This document shows positions 1-12,057 of a DNA stretch of 64,000 nt, in pieces. The stretch lies in assembly GCF_000719955.1 (NCBI RefSeq), contig NZ_JOII01000015.1, positions 1 through 64,000 of the forward strand, in the 5' to 3' direction. The notes under the pieces were generated by a model. That model was not told the DNA's origin. It worked only from the letters and a program-made list of their open reading frames with translations, and made no database searches. Source of the stretch: Streptomyces albidoflavus (lineage in GTDB: Bacteria > Actinomycetota > Actinomycetes > Streptomycetales > Streptomycetaceae). The position numbers and the translations under genes were made by a program. How positions within the stretch are numbered: the stretch's first letter is position 1; the number at the start of each line of letters is the position of its first letter.

Positions 1-133
1 GCTCGGGGCCGGGCCGGAGCGGGTCGGGTGGGGAGGGGTGGTGGGCGGCGCCGGGGCGGGCCGCTCCGGCGGGGACCGGCGCGACCTGCCCGGGGCGCGG
101 GACAGGGGAGTGGTGGGGGAGGGAGGCGGCCGG

Positions 134-1600
134 TCAGTCCAGGCCGTGGCCGAGCGGGCCGCCGGTGTCGGCGCGCGCCCCGGCCGGGACGGGGGCGGCC
201 AGCCGCTCCACCGCCGCCAGCGGGACGGGCAGCCAGTCGGGCCGGTGCCGGGCCTCGTAGAGCGCCTCGTAGACCGCCTTGTCGGTCTCGAAGGCGCGCA
301 GCAGAACCGGTTCGTCGCGGGGGTCGCGGCCGTGCGCCTCCGCGTATCCGGCGCAGTACGCGTCCCGGCAGCGGTCGGCCCACTCCGGTGCCCACGGCTG
401 GTGGGAGCGGGCCGCGTAGTCGAAGGAGCGGAGCATGCCGGCGACGTCGCGGACCGGGGGCTGGGGGAGCCGCCGTTCGGCCAGCGGCTTGACCGGCTCG
501 CCCTCGAAGTCGATCAGCGACCAGTGGCCGTCGGGCCCGCGCAGGCACTGCCCGAGGTGCAGGTCGCCGTGGACCCGCTGGGCGGTGAGCGAGGTCCCGG
601 CCAGCGAAGGGTCGGCCATCGCCTCGAAGGCGGTGCGCAGCCCCGGTACGTGCCGGTGGAGCGCGGGGACCGCCTGTGCGGCGGCGTCCAGCCGCTCCGT
701 CATCTGCGCGGCCAGCGCCGCCAGCCGGGCCGGGCCCAGCGTCACGGTGGGCAGCGCTTCGGCCAGTGCCGCGTGCACCTCGGCGGTGGCCCGGCCCAGC
801 GCGCGGGCCTCGCCGGAGAAGTCCTCACCGCGGGCGAGCGCGCCGAGCGCCAGCTCCCAGCCGTCGTCGCAGCCGCGCAGGAACGGCTGGAGGACGCCGA
901 GGACCAGCGGCTCCGCGCCCCCGTCGGCCTCCAGCCAGGCGAGGGGCGCCGGCACCCGGGTGGAGCGGCCGGCGGCCAGTGCCCGGGGCAGCTCCAGGTC
1001 CGGGTTGACGCCGGGGACGACCCGGCGGAAGAGCTTGAGGATCAGCCGTTCGCCGTAGACGAGGGAGGAGTTGGACTGCTCGGCGCCGAGGACCCGGGCC
1101 GGCAGCCCGGCCGGGATGTCGCCCTGGCCGGCGCGGGCGAAGCGGAGCGCCCCGAGCCGCCCGGGCAGCCGCAGCCGCTCCAGGAGGACCTCGGTGAGGC
1201 GGGCGTCGTGCAGCGCGTCGTAGACGGCCTGCCCGGCGAGCGGTCCGTCGGCCGGACGGCCGATCAGCGCGGGGGCCAGGCGCGGCGGGAGGGTCCGGCG
1301 GACCCCGATGAGGAGCTGGTAGGTGTCACCCGGATCGGTGGCGGCGCCCGGGCCGGGACCGGCCGGCTGCTGGGCGCGGACCAGGAGGTGGAGCAGGCCG
1401 GGGCTGTCCGGTTTCGGACGGCCCGGCGGGCCCGGCGGCAGCAGTTCGGTGGCGGCGACCAGGGTGAAGCCCGTGACCGGGCGGCCCTTGCCGGCGAACC
1501 ACCGCTGTCTGGGCAGCCAGGGGCGCAGCAGCGGGTCCAGGGAGGCGAGCAGCCCCCCGGACGCTGGGGAAGGAACGAGCGTGCTGGAGGCATCCGACAT
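134..1600 (-). CDS. mak: maltokinase (GlgE pathway)
   Basis: Phosphorylates maltose with ATP to maltose 1-phosphate, the donor used by GlgE; cytoplasmic. The 488-residue protein has the Pep2/maltokinase cap domain followed by an aminoglycoside-phosphotransferase-like kinase core: catalytic loop HGDLHLGQ and metal-binding LIDFEGEP are both present. I start it at the ATG at 1600 (MSDASST), which has GAAAGGA 12 nt upstream; a GTG-type extension to 1636 would swallow that site. It lies downstream of treS, but a 319-bp gap with a hairpin separates them, so it may have its own promoter. In related genomes glgB usually follows; it would lie just outside the window. Identity is confident, exact start less so. 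Confidence 0.9.
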   Translation of the reverse strand: MSDASSTLVPSPASGGLLASLDPLLRPWLPRQRWFAGKGRPVTGFTLVAATELLPPGPPGRPKPDSPGLLHLLVRAQQPAGPGPGAATDPGDTYQLLIGVRRTLPPRLAPALIGRPADGPLAGQAVYDALHDARLTEVLLERLRLPGRLGALRFARAGQGDIPAGLPARVLGAEQSNSSLVYGERLILKLFRRVVPGVNPDLELPRALAAGRSTRVPAPLAWLEADGGAEPLVLGVLQPFLRGCDDGWELALGALARGEDFSGEARALGRATAEVHAALAEALPTVTLGPARLAALAAQMTERLDAAAQAVPALHRHVPGLRTAFEAMADPSLAGTSLTAQRVHGDLHLGQCLRGPDGHWSLIDFEGEPVKPLAERRLPQPPVRDVAGMLRSFDYAARSHQPWAPEWADRCRDAYCAGYAEAHGRDPRDEPVLLRAFETDKAVYEALYEARHRPDWLPVPLAAVERLAAPVPAGARADTGGPLGHGLD

Positions 1601-1919
1601 TGGCGGCGTCGCGTCCTTTCCCCGGGTACACCTCAATATCGCCCGACAGTGACCCGGATTGCGGCATTTGACGGTCCGGCGGTGCGCCCGGTCCCCTCAT
1701 CGGCCGCAGAAGGCGGGCGTACGGGGTGGTGAAGTGCCCCGGACGGTGCGGGGCTCAGGGAGCGTGAAGGGGCGGGCTTGGTGCTCCGGGCGGGGCCGGG
1801 GGAGGTGCTCCCCGGTCCCGGTGACCGGCGTGCTGCGCGCGCTTGATGCGGTTACGCGTGCCCGGTGCGGGAGGGCCGTAACCGTCCCGCACCGGACACT
1901 TGGGGCTTCGCGGCCGCCG
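1601..1919. other. intergenic gap treS-mak
   Basis: No gene seen. It holds the hairpin behind treS (1862-1895) and, near 1601-1660, a less GC-rich stretch that is the likely promoter and leader of maltokinase. Many Streptomyces loci have treS and pep2/mak directly adjacent, so the gap is slightly unusual. Confidence 0.5.
1862..1895 (-). terminator. hairpin downstream of treS
   Basis: Perfect 10-bp stem (CCGGTGCGGG at 1862-1871 with its complement at 1886-1895) and a 14-nt loop, 25 nt past the treS stop. No T-run, so either a Streptomyces-type terminator or a partial one reducing read-through into mak. Confidence 0.55.
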
Positions 1920-3655
<1,736 letters not shown>

Positions 3656-3659
<4 letters not shown>

Positions 3660-5659
3660 GGTGTGGGTGACCCTCCGATCGGTGAGGACGGTCGCAGGAC
3701 GAACAGGTGCGCGGGCGTGACGCCCGGCTCTAGACGCACGTAGTTGGCCCTGCCCCAGTGATAGGTCTCGCCGGTGAGCTCGTCGCGCACCGGTGTGGTG
3801 TCGTCCCAGCCGAGGCCGAGGCGCGGCATGTCCAACGAGACCGTGGCTTCCTGGGTGTGGTGCGGGTCGAGGTTGACGACCGTCAGGACCGTATTGCCAC
3901 CCGATTGCTTGCTGTAGGCGAGCAGCGCGTCGTTGTCGGTGTGGTGGAAGTGCAGATCACGCAGTTGCTGGAGGGCCGGATTGCGGCGCCGGACCCGGTT
4001 CAGCGCGGTCAGCAGCGGGGTCAGGGTGCGCCCCTCCCGCTCGGCCGCCGCCCAGTCGCGCGGACGCAGCTGGTACTTCTCCGAGTCGAGGTACTCCTCG
4101 CTGCCCTCGCGCAGAGGCTGCGCCTCGCACAGCTCGAAGCCCGCGTAGACCCCCCAGCTGGGCGAGAGGGTCGCCGCCAGCACCGCCCGCGCCTCGAAGG
4201 CGGGGCGGCCCCCGTGCTGAAGGTACGCGTGCAGGATGTCCGGCGTGTTGACGAAGAAATTCGGCCGCATGTACGCGGCCGCGTCGCCGGTCAGCTCGGT
4301 CAGGTAGTCGGTCAGCTCCTGCTTGCCGTTGCGCCAGGTGAAGTAGGTGTACGACTGCTGGAAGCCGACGGCGGCCAGCGCGTGCATCAGCGCCGGCCGG
4401 GTGAACGCCTCGGCGAGGAAGACGACGTCCGGGTCGGTCCGGTTGATCTCGGTGATCACCCGCTCCCAGAAGACCACCGGCTTGGTGTGCGGGTTGTCGA
4501 CGCGGAAGATCCGCACCCCGTGGTCCATCCAGAGCCGCAGCACCCGCAGGGTCTCGGCGACCAGGCCGTCCATGTCCTTGTCGAAGGCGATGGGGAAGAT
4601 GTCCTGGTACTTCTTGGGCGGGTTCTCGGCGTACGCGATCGAGCCGTCGGGCCGGTGGTGGAACCACTCGGGGTGCTCCGTCACCCATGGGTGGTCCGGG
4701 GAGCACTGGAGGGCGAAGTCCAGCGCGATCTCCAGCCGCAGCTCGGTGGCGGTGCGCACGAAGGCGTCGAAGTCCTCGAAGGTGCCCAGCTCCGGGTGGA
4801 TCGCGTCGTGCCCGCCGTCGGCGGAGCCGATCGCCCAGGGCACGCCCACGTCGTGCGGGGTGGGGGCGAGGGAGTTGTTGCGGCCCTTGCGGTGGGTGGT
4901 GCCGATCGGGTGGATCGGCGGCAGGTACACCACGTCGAAGCCCATCGCGGCGATCGCGGGCAGCCGGGCCGCCGCCGTCCGCAGCGTGCCGGAGACCGGC
5001 GGGCCGCCGTCCTCGGGCACCACGGCGCCCTCGGAGCGCGGGAAGAACTCGTACCAGGAGCCGAAGAGCGCCCGCCTCCGTTCCACCAGCAGCGGCAGCG
5101 GTTCGGAGGCCGAGAGCGGCTCGCGCAGCGGGTACCGCTCCAGCGCCGCCACCGCCTGCGCCTCCCCGGCCGCTGCGAGCCGCTGCCCGTCGCCGAGCGA
5201 GGTGTCCCGCAGCGCGTCGGCGACGGCGAGCACCGCCTCCCGGCGCCCCTTGGCCTTCGGTACGCCCTTGGCGGCGCGTTCGTGCAGCTGGGCGCCCTCT
5301 TCGAGGACCAGCTCGGTGTCGATCCCGGCCGGGATCTTCACGGCGGCGGTCCGGCGCCAGGTGGTCAGCGGGTCGCCCCACGCCTCCACCCAGTACGTCC
5401 AGTGGCCTTCCTCGGCCGGGGCGACCACGGCGCCCCAGCGGTCGGTGCCGGGCGCCAGCTCGCGCATGGGCGTCCAGGGGCCGGAGCGGCCGTCCGGGCC
5501 GCGCAGCACGACGTTGGCGGCGACGGCGTCATGGCCCTCGCGGAAGACGGTGGCGGTGATCTCGAAGGACTCGCCGCTCACCGACTTGGCGGGGCGTCTG
5601 CCGCCCTGGACGAGCGGTCGGACGTCGAGGACGGGGATGCGTCCAATGGGGGTGTTCAC
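3656..5659 (-). CDS. glgE: alpha-1,4-glucan:maltose-1-phosphate maltosyltransferase
   Basis: Transfers maltosyl units from maltose 1-phosphate to the non-reducing end of alpha-1,4-glucans. At 667 residues it matches the family. Domains: an N-terminal beta domain that starts [11 protein letters not shown], a helical region, the GH13 barrel, and a C-terminal beta domain. The nucleophile is Asp388 in [11 protein letters not shown] and the acid/base Glu417 in [12 protein letters not shown] chose the GTG at 5659 because AGGTGAT lies just upstream and the family N-terminus begins there; longer in-frame extensions encode only non-conserved sequence. First gene of the glgE-treS pair. A 536-bp leader lies upstream. 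Confidence 0.95.
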
Positions 5660-6195
5660 GGCATCACCTGCGGATCGTGCGGGTACGGGGGTGGCCGGGG
5701 ACTCGGGCGTCCCGGCCGTCGTCCTCTCTATCGGCAGCTTTCGCCGTCCCTTTGACGCCTCGTAAGGGCGGGGGACCGGGCCGGGGACGCGATGGGGGCA
5801 TGGAGGCTCCTTGCCGTTCGCTTCGACCGCGCGCCGGGGGGACGCGCCGGGGGACGTACGTCGGGTGCCTGCGGCGGAACCGCGGCACCGGGCCGGACGG
5901 GGCCGGCGGGGCCGTGCGGGAAAGCGTGACGCGGGAGTACCGGGACAGCCTTCCCCCACCCGAAGGGCGACCAATCCGCCCCTCACCCACCTACTGACGC
6001 GTACCCCCGATTTCCCCCACCCCCACTGCCCCTGGCATGTGCCCTCCGCGAAAACCCCAGGTTGTGACGGGTGTGACCAGTGGGGCGCAATGCACCTCGG
6101 CCCCCTTAGCCCGGCCGGCGCTTGAGGCCAACGAAAACGGCCCGCAGGCCGGGGGCTGGACGTCCCCCGATCTGCGGGCCAATGGGCCCGCCCCG
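5660..6195. other. intergenic region upstream of glgE
   Basis: No credible gene in 536 bp. It carries the terminator of the subtilase gene (6139-6180) and must contain the glgE promoter. I could not pick a convincing -35/-10 pair by eye. Confidence 0.5.
6139..6180 (-). terminator. terminator of subtilase gene
   Basis: Nested hairpin: outer 9-bp stem GGCCCGCAG / CTGCGGGCC with an inner GGGG/CCCC stem. Read on the minus strand it is followed by GTTTTCGTT, a short T-rich tail, 16 nt after the stop of the protease gene. Confidence 0.75.
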
Positions 6196-7410
6196 CTAGG
6201 GCGAGACCTGGAGAAGCCGGTCCGGCGACCCGATCCGCCGGCCCGAGATCTGCCCCGTGGCGGCCTTGCCGACAATCCCCTTCTCGACCGTCGCCGGCGT
6301 CGCCTTCGGGTTGGCCGCCAGGTACAGCGCGGCAGCCCCGGCGACGTGCGGCGCCGCCATCGAGGTCCCGTCGAAGGTCACGGTGCCGGTGTCGTTCTTG
6401 TGCGAGGCGGACTTGATGTCCTCGCCCGGGGCGAACAGGTCGACGACCGGACCCCAGTTCGAGAAGTACGAGCGCTCGTCCCAGCGGTTGGTCGCCCCGA
6501 CGGTGATGGCCTGCTTCACCCGGCCGGGCGAGGTGGTCTCGGCCGGCAGCCCCTCGTTGCCCGCGGCCACCGTGTAGGTGATCCCGGAGGCGATGGAGGT
6601 GCGGACGGCCTTGTCCAGCTCGGGGCTGACCCCGCCGCCGAGGCTGAGGTTGGCCACGGCCGGCTTGACGGCGTTCTTCGTCACCCAGTCGATGCCCGCG
6701 ATGACCTGCGCGAGGGTCCCCTCGCCGTAGGCGTCGAGCACCCGCACGCCCACGACCTTGGCCTTCTTCGCCACGCCGTAGGTGGAGCCTACGGCGGTGG
6801 CCGCGACATGCGTGCCGTGGCCGTTGGAGTCCTGGGCGACCTTGTCCTTGCCGACGAAGTCGTACCCGTTGCGGGCCCGGCCGCCGAACTCCTGGTGGCT
6901 GATCCGGATGCCGGTGTCGATGACGTACACCGTGGCGCCCGCGCCGCCGCCGTCCGGCGAGGTGTACCGCTTGTCCAGCGGCAGGGCCGGCTGGTCGACG
7001 CGGTCCAGGCCCCAGACCGGGTTGGTCTGGGTGGCCGAGGCGCGCACCTTGACGTCCTGGGCGACCGAGGCCACGGCGGGGTCCGCCGCGAGCCGCCGGG
7101 CCTGGACGGCGTTGAGCTTCACCGCGTACCCGTTGAGGGCCCGCTGGTAGGTGTGGCTGATCTTGCCGCCGTACCGGCTCGCGAGCTTGACGCCCGCGGC
7201 CGACGGTGCCTTGACGCCGGACTTCAGCGTCACGATGTAGCTGTCGCGCACCACGTCGCGGGGGTTGTCGGCCTGACGGACCGTCCCCAGCTTCGGGCCC
7301 CCCGGCCCTGCGGGTGCCGCCTGGGCGGGCAGTGTGCCCACCGCGAGCGCCGCGACCGCGGCGGCGGCCACGGCCACCGTCCGGCGCGGAATGCGTATGA
7401 CCTCGCTCAT
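6196..7410 (-). CDS. secreted subtilisin-like serine protease (S8)
   Basis: An extracellular serine endopeptidase of 404 residues. An RR-containing N-terminus with an Ala-rich hydrophobic stretch (about residues 9-32, ending AQA) is a signal peptide. An inhibitor I9-type propeptide (about 55-125) precedes the catalytic domain. The triad is Asp165 (VYVIDTG), His198 (GHGTH) and Ser350 (GTSMAAP), with oxyanion Asn285 (AAGNEG). ATG start with GAGGAGGGG 9 nt upstream. It is divergent from glycogen phosphorylase. The fold is close to proteinase K/aqualysin-type S8A enzymes; the substrate is unknown. Confidence 0.92.
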   Translation of the reverse strand: MSEVIRIPRRTVAVAAAAVAALAVGTLPAQAAPAGPGGPKLGTVRQADNPRDVVRDSYIVTLKSGVKAPSAAGVKLASRYGGKISHTYQRALNGYAVKLNAVQARRLAADPAVASVAQDVKVRASATQTNPVWGLDRVDQPALPLDKRYTSPDGGGAGATVYVIDTGIRISHQEFGGRARNGYDFVGKDKVAQDSNGHGTHVAATAVGSTYGVAKKAKVVGVRVLDAYGEGTLAQVIAGIDWVTKNAVKPAVANLSLGGGVSPELDKAVRTSIASGITYTVAAGNEGLPAETTSPGRVKQAITVGATNRWDERSYFSNWGPVVDLFAPGEDIKSASHKNDTGTVTFDGTSMAAPHVAGAAALYLAANPKATPATVEKGIVGKAATGQISGRRIGSPDRLLQVSP

Positions 7411-7742
7411 CTGCGAGTTCCCCTCCTCATGTCGACCCCGCGGTCCCGCCCATCGCGGGCCCGGCGGTGTCAGGCGTCAGCGTGTCGGGCCGGGGCCGCC
7501 CGGGCAACGGGTCAAGAGGGGGAAGACCGGGGCGAATGCGTCGTGAAGCCGCGGTAAAGGTTGTGTGATTGTTGCAACGGAACCGCCTGGCCGGGGCGAC
7601 CGGGCCTCCGTCTCCGCGTGCGCCGCCGACGCCCCGTCAGCCGGGGCCGCGCGCCCCGTACGCGCCCTGCCGCGCGCCGGTCCTGACGCCCCATGATGCG
7701 AGCCGCCCCGCAAAAGCGGATGAATCCTGCGAAGGTGGAACC
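7411..7742. promoter_or_regulatory. divergent promoter region, subtilase / glgP
   Basis: 332 bp between divergent starts. It contains an A/T-richer core around 7545-7580 with the symmetric hexamer TTGCAA (7573-7578), a plausible location for both promoters. No regulator gene is adjacent and no clear operator beyond this was seen. Confidence 0.4.
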
Positions 7743-10403
7743 GTGAAGGCAATGCGTCGATTCACCGTGCGTCCCGTCCTCCCCGAACCCCTCCGCCCCC
7801 TCAGCGACCTGGCCCGCAACCTGCGCTGGTCCTGGCACGCGGAGACCCGCGAGCTGTTCCAGTCGGTCGACCCGGCCCGCTGGGCCGCCACCGGCGACCC
7901 GGTCCGGCTGCTCGCCGCCGTCCCGCCCGAACGCCTCGACACCCTCGCCGCCGACCGGCGCTTCCGGCTCCGCCTGGCCGCCGCCGTCGACGACCTCACC
8001 GACTACCTCGAAGGCGACCGCTGGTACCAGCGCCAGGAGGGCTCCCCGCCCGCCGCCGTCGCCTACTTCTCCCCCGAGTTCGGCGTCACCGCCGCCCTGC
8101 CGCAGTACTCCGGCGGCCTCGGCATCCTCGCCGGCGACCACCTCAAGTCCGCCAGCGACCTCGGCGTCCCGCTGATCGGCGTCGGGCTCCTCTACCGCCA
8201 CGGCTACTTCCGCCAGTCCCTCTCCCGGGACGGCTGGCAGCAGGAGCACTACCCGGTCCTCGACCCGGACGAGCTGCCGCTCACCCTGCTCCGCGAGACC
8301 GACGGCAGCCCCACCCTGATCCGCCTCGCCCTGCCCGGCGGCCGGCTGCTGCGCGCCCGCGTCTGGCAGGCCCGGGTCGGCCGCGTCCCGCTGCTCATGC
8401 TCGACTCCGACGTCGAGGACAACGACGCCGCCGCCCGCGAGGTGACCGACCGGCTCTACGGCGGCGGCAGCGAGCACCGGCTCCACCAGGAGATGCTGCT
8501 CGGCATCGGCGGCGTCCGCGCGGTGCGGGCGTACTGCCGGCTCACCGGGCACCCGGCGCCCGAGGTCTTCCACACCAACGAGGGCCACGCCGGCTTCCTC
8601 GGCCTGGAGCGCGTCCACGAACTGGGCACGCCCGCCCCCGACGGGCCCGGCCTCGACTTCGACCAGGCCCTCCAGGTGGTGCGCGCCGGCACCGTCTTCA
8701 CCACCCACACCCCGGTCCCGGCCGGGATCGACCGCTTCGACCGCTCGCTGGTCGCCCGCCACTTCGGCGAGGGCGCGGAACTCCCCGGCATCGACACCGG
8801 GCGCGTCCTGGCGCTGGGCACCGAGACCTACCCGGGCGGCGACCCGGGGCTCTTCAACATGGCCGTGATGGGGCTGCGGCTCGCCCAGCGCGCCAACGGC
8901 GTCTCCACCCTGCACGGCCAGGTCAGCCGGGAGATGTTCGCCGGGCTCTGGCCGGGGTTCGACGCCGAGGAGGTGCCGATCACCTCGGTCACCAACGGCG
9001 TGCACGCCCCCACCTGGGTCGCCCCCGAGGTGCTGCGGCTCGGCGCCCGCCGGGTCGGGACCGCCCGCGCAGAGGAGGCGCTGAGCGTCGGCGGCCCCGA
9101 GCGGTGGGACGCCATCGGCCAGATCTCCGACCAGGAGATCTGGGAGCTGCGCCGCACCCTGCGCGAGCAGCTGGTCGAGGAGATCCGCACCCGGCTCACC
9201 GCCGGCTGGCGCCAGCGCGGCGCGGGCCCGGCCGAACTCGGCTGGATCGACACCGCCTTCGACCCGTCCGTGCTGACCATCGGTTTCGCCCGGCGCGTCC
9301 CCTCGTACAAGCGGCTCACGCTGATGCTCCAGGACCGTGACCGGCTGCGGGCGCTGCTGCTCCACCCGGAGCGGCCGGTGCAGATCGTGGTGGCCGGCAA
9401 GGCGCACCCGGCCGACGACGGCGGCAAGCGGCTGGTGCAGGAGCTGGTCCGGTTCGCCGACGACGCGGGGGTCCGCCACCGCATCGCCTTCCTGCCCGAC
9501 TACGGCATGGCGATGGCCCAGAAGCTCTACCCGGGGTGCGACGTCTGGCTCAACAACCCGCTGCGCCCGCTGGAGGCCTGCGGCACCTCCGGGATGAAGG
9601 CCGCCCTCAACGGCTGCCTCAACCTCTCCGTCCTCGACGGCTGGTGGGACGAGTGGTACGACCCGGACTTCGGCTGGGCCATCCCCACCGCCGACGGCGG
9701 CGGCGACCTCACCGCCAAGGAGACCGAGCGCCGCGACGCCCTGGAGGCCACCGCCCTCTACGAACTGCTGGAGCAGCGCGTCGCCCCGCGCTTCTACGAG
9801 CGGGGCCGCGAGGGGCTGCCCGACCGCTGGATCGGCATGGTCCGCGAGACCCTGACCCGGCTCGGCCCGAAGGTCATCGCGGGCCGCATGGTCCGCGAGT
9901 ACGTCGAGACCCTCTACGCCCCGGCCGCCCGCGCCCACCGCGCGCTCGGCCCTGAGCAGGCGCGCGAACTGGCCGCGTACAAGGAGCGGGTGCGCTCCGG
10001 GTGGGCGCAGGTCGCGGTGGAGCACGTGGACGCGGGGGCCGACGGTCCGGACGGCGACGGCTCCCCGGCCCAGCTCGGCGCCACCCTCGCCCTGCGGGTC
10101 CGGGTGCGCCTGGGCGAGCTGGCGCCCGAGGACGTGGAGGTGCAGGCGGTCTCCGGGCACGTCGACGGGGACGACCGGATCAGCGGGGCCACCCGGGTGC
10201 CGCTGAAGCCCGCGCCGGGCGGGCCGGACCTGGACGGCCGCTGGACCTTCGAGGGCCCGCTCGCCCTCGACCGCACCGGCAGCTTCGGCTACACGGTCCG
10301 GGTGCTGCCCAGCCACCGGCTGCTGGCCTCCGGCGCCGAGATGGGGCTGATCGCCGTCCCGGCGGAGGCGGCGGGCCGGGAGGCCGGCGTCCTGCTGCGC
10401 TGA
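7743..10403 (+). CDS. glgP: alpha-glucan (glycogen) phosphorylase
   Basis: Releases glucose 1-phosphate from alpha-1,4-glucan ends by phosphorolysis, using PLP; cytoplasmic. This 886-residue protein is of the actinobacterial GlgP type with an N-terminal DUF3417 region (RNLRWSWHAETRELF) and a GT35 domain. The PLP lysine is Lys619 in GTSGMKAALNG. I use the GTG at 7743 because GAAGGTGG lies directly upstream; an ATG nine bases further in is the alternative. It sits in a glucan cluster with glgE, treS, mak and glgX. It ends at a strong bidirectional terminator shared with the M4 protease. Confidence 0.93.
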   Translation: MKAMRRFTVRPVLPEPLRPLSDLARNLRWSWHAETRELFQSVDPARWAATGDPVRLLAAVPPERLDTLAADRRFRLRLAAAVDDLTDYLEGDRWYQRQEGSPPAAVAYFSPEFGVTAALPQYSGGLGILAGDHLKSASDLGVPLIGVGLLYRHGYFRQSLSRDGWQQEHYPVLDPDELPLTLLRETDGSPTLIRLALPGGRLLRARVWQARVGRVPLLMLDSDVEDNDAAAREVTDRLYGGGSEHRLHQEMLLGIGGVRAVRAYCRLTGHPAPEVFHTNEGHAGFLGLERVHELGTPAPDGPGLDFDQALQVVRAGTVFTTHTPVPAGIDRFDRSLVARHFGEGAELPGIDTGRVLALGTETYPGGDPGLFNMAVMGLRLAQRANGVSTLHGQVSREMFAGLWPGFDAEEVPITSVTNGVHAPTWVAPEVLRLGARRVGTARAEEALSVGGPERWDAIGQISDQEIWELRRTLREQLVEEIRTRLTAGWRQRGAGPAELGWIDTAFDPSVLTIGFARRVPSYKRLTLMLQDRDRLRALLLHPERPVQIVVAGKAHPADDGGKRLVQELVRFADDAGVRHRIAFLPDYGMAMAQKLYPGCDVWLNNPLRPLEACGTSGMKAALNGCLNLSVLDGWWDEWYDPDFGWAIPTADGGGDLTAKETERRDALEATALYELLEQRVAPRFYERGREGLPDRWIGMVRETLTRLGPKVIAGRMVREYVETLYAPAARAHRALGPEQARELAAYKERVRSGWAQVAVEHVDAGADGPDGDGSPAQLGATLALRVRVRLGELAPEDVEVQAVSGHVDGDDRISGATRVPLKPAPGGPDLDGRWTFEGPLALDRTGSFGYTVRVLPSHRLLASGAEMGLIAVPAEAAGREAGVLLR

Positions 10404-10428
10404 GCACGACGAAGAGGCGACGGAAAAA

Positions 10429-10465
10429 GCGGCACCCGGGGCGAGCGCTCAGCCCCGGGTGCCGC
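10429..10465. terminator. bidirectional terminator glgP / M4 protease
   Basis: Perfect 14-bp stem (10429-10442 with 10452-10465) and 9-nt loop between convergent stops. A run of five A's at 10424-10428 gives a U-tract for minus-strand transcription. Confidence 0.85.
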
Positions 10466-10482
10466 GGTCTTCCGCCGGTGCG

Positions 10483-12057
10483 TCAGCTGACGTTGACCGC
10501 CGCCCAGGCGCGGTCGACGCCCTGGTACTCGGCCGAGTCGGCGCCGTACAGCTCGCTCGCCGCCTCCAGGGTGGCCTCGCGGGCCGCCGCGTAGTCGGTG
10601 GTGGAGGTCATGTACTGGGTGAGCGCCTTGAACCAGATCTGCTCGGCCTTCTCGATGCCGATGCCGGTGACCGGCTCGCCGTCGGAGGTCGGCGAGTCGT
10701 AGGAGACGCCGTTGATCTCCTTGGCGCCGCTGCCCTCGGAGAGCAGGTAGAAGAAGTGGTTGGCGACGCCCGAGGAGTAGTGGACGTCGACGTTGCCGAT
10801 GCCGTCGTACCAGTAGTCCTCGGAGGAGCCGTCCTTCGACGGTTCGTCCATGTAGCGCAGCGGGGAGCCGTCGCCGTTGATGTCGATCTTCTCGCCGATG
10901 AGGTAGTCCGGGACGTCGTCCTCGCTGTCGGCGTGGAATTCGACCGCGGTGGCGAAGATGTCGCTGGTCGCCTCGTTGAGGCCGCCGGACTCGCCGGAGT
11001 AGATCAGCCCGGCCGTCACCGAGGTGACGCCGTGGGTCATCTCGTGGGCGGCGACGTCGAGCGAGGTGAGCGGGGCGGCGTTGCCCGCGCCGTCGCCGTA
11101 GGTCATGCAGAAGCAGGAATCGGTCCAGAAGGCGTTGACGTAGTTGTTGCCGTAGTGGACGCGCGAGTACGCGCCGACGCCGTCGCCCTTGATGCCGGAG
11201 CGGCCGTGCACCTGCTCGTAGTAGTCCCAGGTGGCGCCCGCGCCGTAGGCGGCGTCGACGGCGGCGGTGGCCGGGTCGTTCGGCGTGCCGTCGCCCCACT
11301 TGTCGTCGTCGTCGGTGAAGAGGGTGCCGGTCCCCGAGGAACCGTTCTTCAGGTCGTAGGTCTTGTGGCCGCCGCGCTCGCCGTCGGTCAGCTCGAAGGC
11401 GCCGCCGGAGGCGGTGGTGCCGATCTCGACGGTGCCGCTGTACTGGCTCTCGCCGGTGCCGGCGTGGACCGCGTCCCACTGGAAGAGCTGCTTGCCGGTG
11501 GCGGCGTCGGTGACGGTGTGCAGCTCCTGCGGCGTGCCGTCCTTCTTGGTCCCCTTGGTCACCTTCTCGAAGGCCAGCTTCGGGGTGCCCTCGGCGGCCC
11601 AGACGACCTTGCGGGCGCCCTTCGGGGTGGCGGCCGTGGTGACGGTGTCGACCTTCAGCTCGGCCTTGACGGCCTTGGTGACGCCCTCGGTGGCGCCGGC
11701 CTTGTCGGTGTGGACCACCAGGTCGCCGCCGAGGACGGGCAGGCCCTGGTAGGTGCGCTCGTACCGGGTGTGCAGGCTGCCGTCGCGGTCCTTGACCACG
11801 TCGCGGACGACCAGCTTCTCCTGGGCGCCGAGGCCGATCGCACGGGCGGTGTCCGCCTTCGCGGTGTCCGCCTCCTTGAGCAGGCTCGCCTTGGCGCCCG
11901 CGGAGAGGGTGGCGGGGGCGGCCGCGGGCACCTTCTCGGCGGCGGCGGGCTGGGCGACGGCCCCGCCGGAGGAGAGCCCGGCGGCGAGCAGCGCGCCGGC
12001 GGCGACGGCGGTGGACAGGGCAAGGCCGGTACGGCGGCGGGATATGTGGGGGGTCAC
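10483..12057 (-). CDS. secreted M4 (thermolysin-family) metalloprotease
   Basis: A zinc neutral protease, exported. The 524-residue product has a signal peptide (RRRTGLALSTAVAAGALLAA, about 7-26), an FTP/PepSY propeptide (about 60-200), and the M4 catalytic and C-terminal domains. Zinc site: HEMTH in DVAAHEMTHGVTS, with the third ligand Glu in GGLNEATSD. Substrate-side motif NAFWTD...MTYGDG is typical, here with two extra Cys (SCFC) between. Start GTG at 12057 has AGGGAG upstream. Single-gene unit followed by a strong terminator. Confidence 0.93.
   Translation of the reverse strand: MTPHISRRRTGLALSTAVAAGALLAAGLSSGGAVAQPAAAEKVPAAAPATLSAGAKASLLKEADTAKADTARAIGLGAQEKLVVRDVVKDRDGSLHTRYERTYQGLPVLGGDLVVHTDKAGATEGVTKAVKAELKVDTVTTAATPKGARKVVWAAEGTPKLAFEKVTKGTKKDGTPQELHTVTDAATGKQLFQWDAVHAGTGESQYSGTVEIGTTASGGAFELTDGERGGHKTYDLKNGSSGTGTLFTDDDDKWGDGTPNDPATAAVDAAYGAGATWDYYEQVHGRSGIKGDGVGAYSRVHYGNNYVNAFWTDSCFCMTYGDGAGNAAPLTSLDVAAHEMTHGVTSVTAGLIYSGESGGLNEATSDIFATAVEFHADSEDDVPDYLIGEKIDINGDGSPLRYMDEPSKDGSSEDYWYDGIGNVDVHYSSGVANHFFYLLSEGSGAKEINGVSYDSPTSDGEPVTGIGIEKAEQIWFKALTQYMTSTTDYAAAREATLEAASELYGADSAEYQGVDRAWAAVNVS

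Noticed and set aside
38..1732. Long open frame on the plus strand opposite maltokinase
   Set aside because: GC-rich antisense shadow with low-complexity Gly/Arg/Ala sequence; the minus strand has the recognised kinase motifs.
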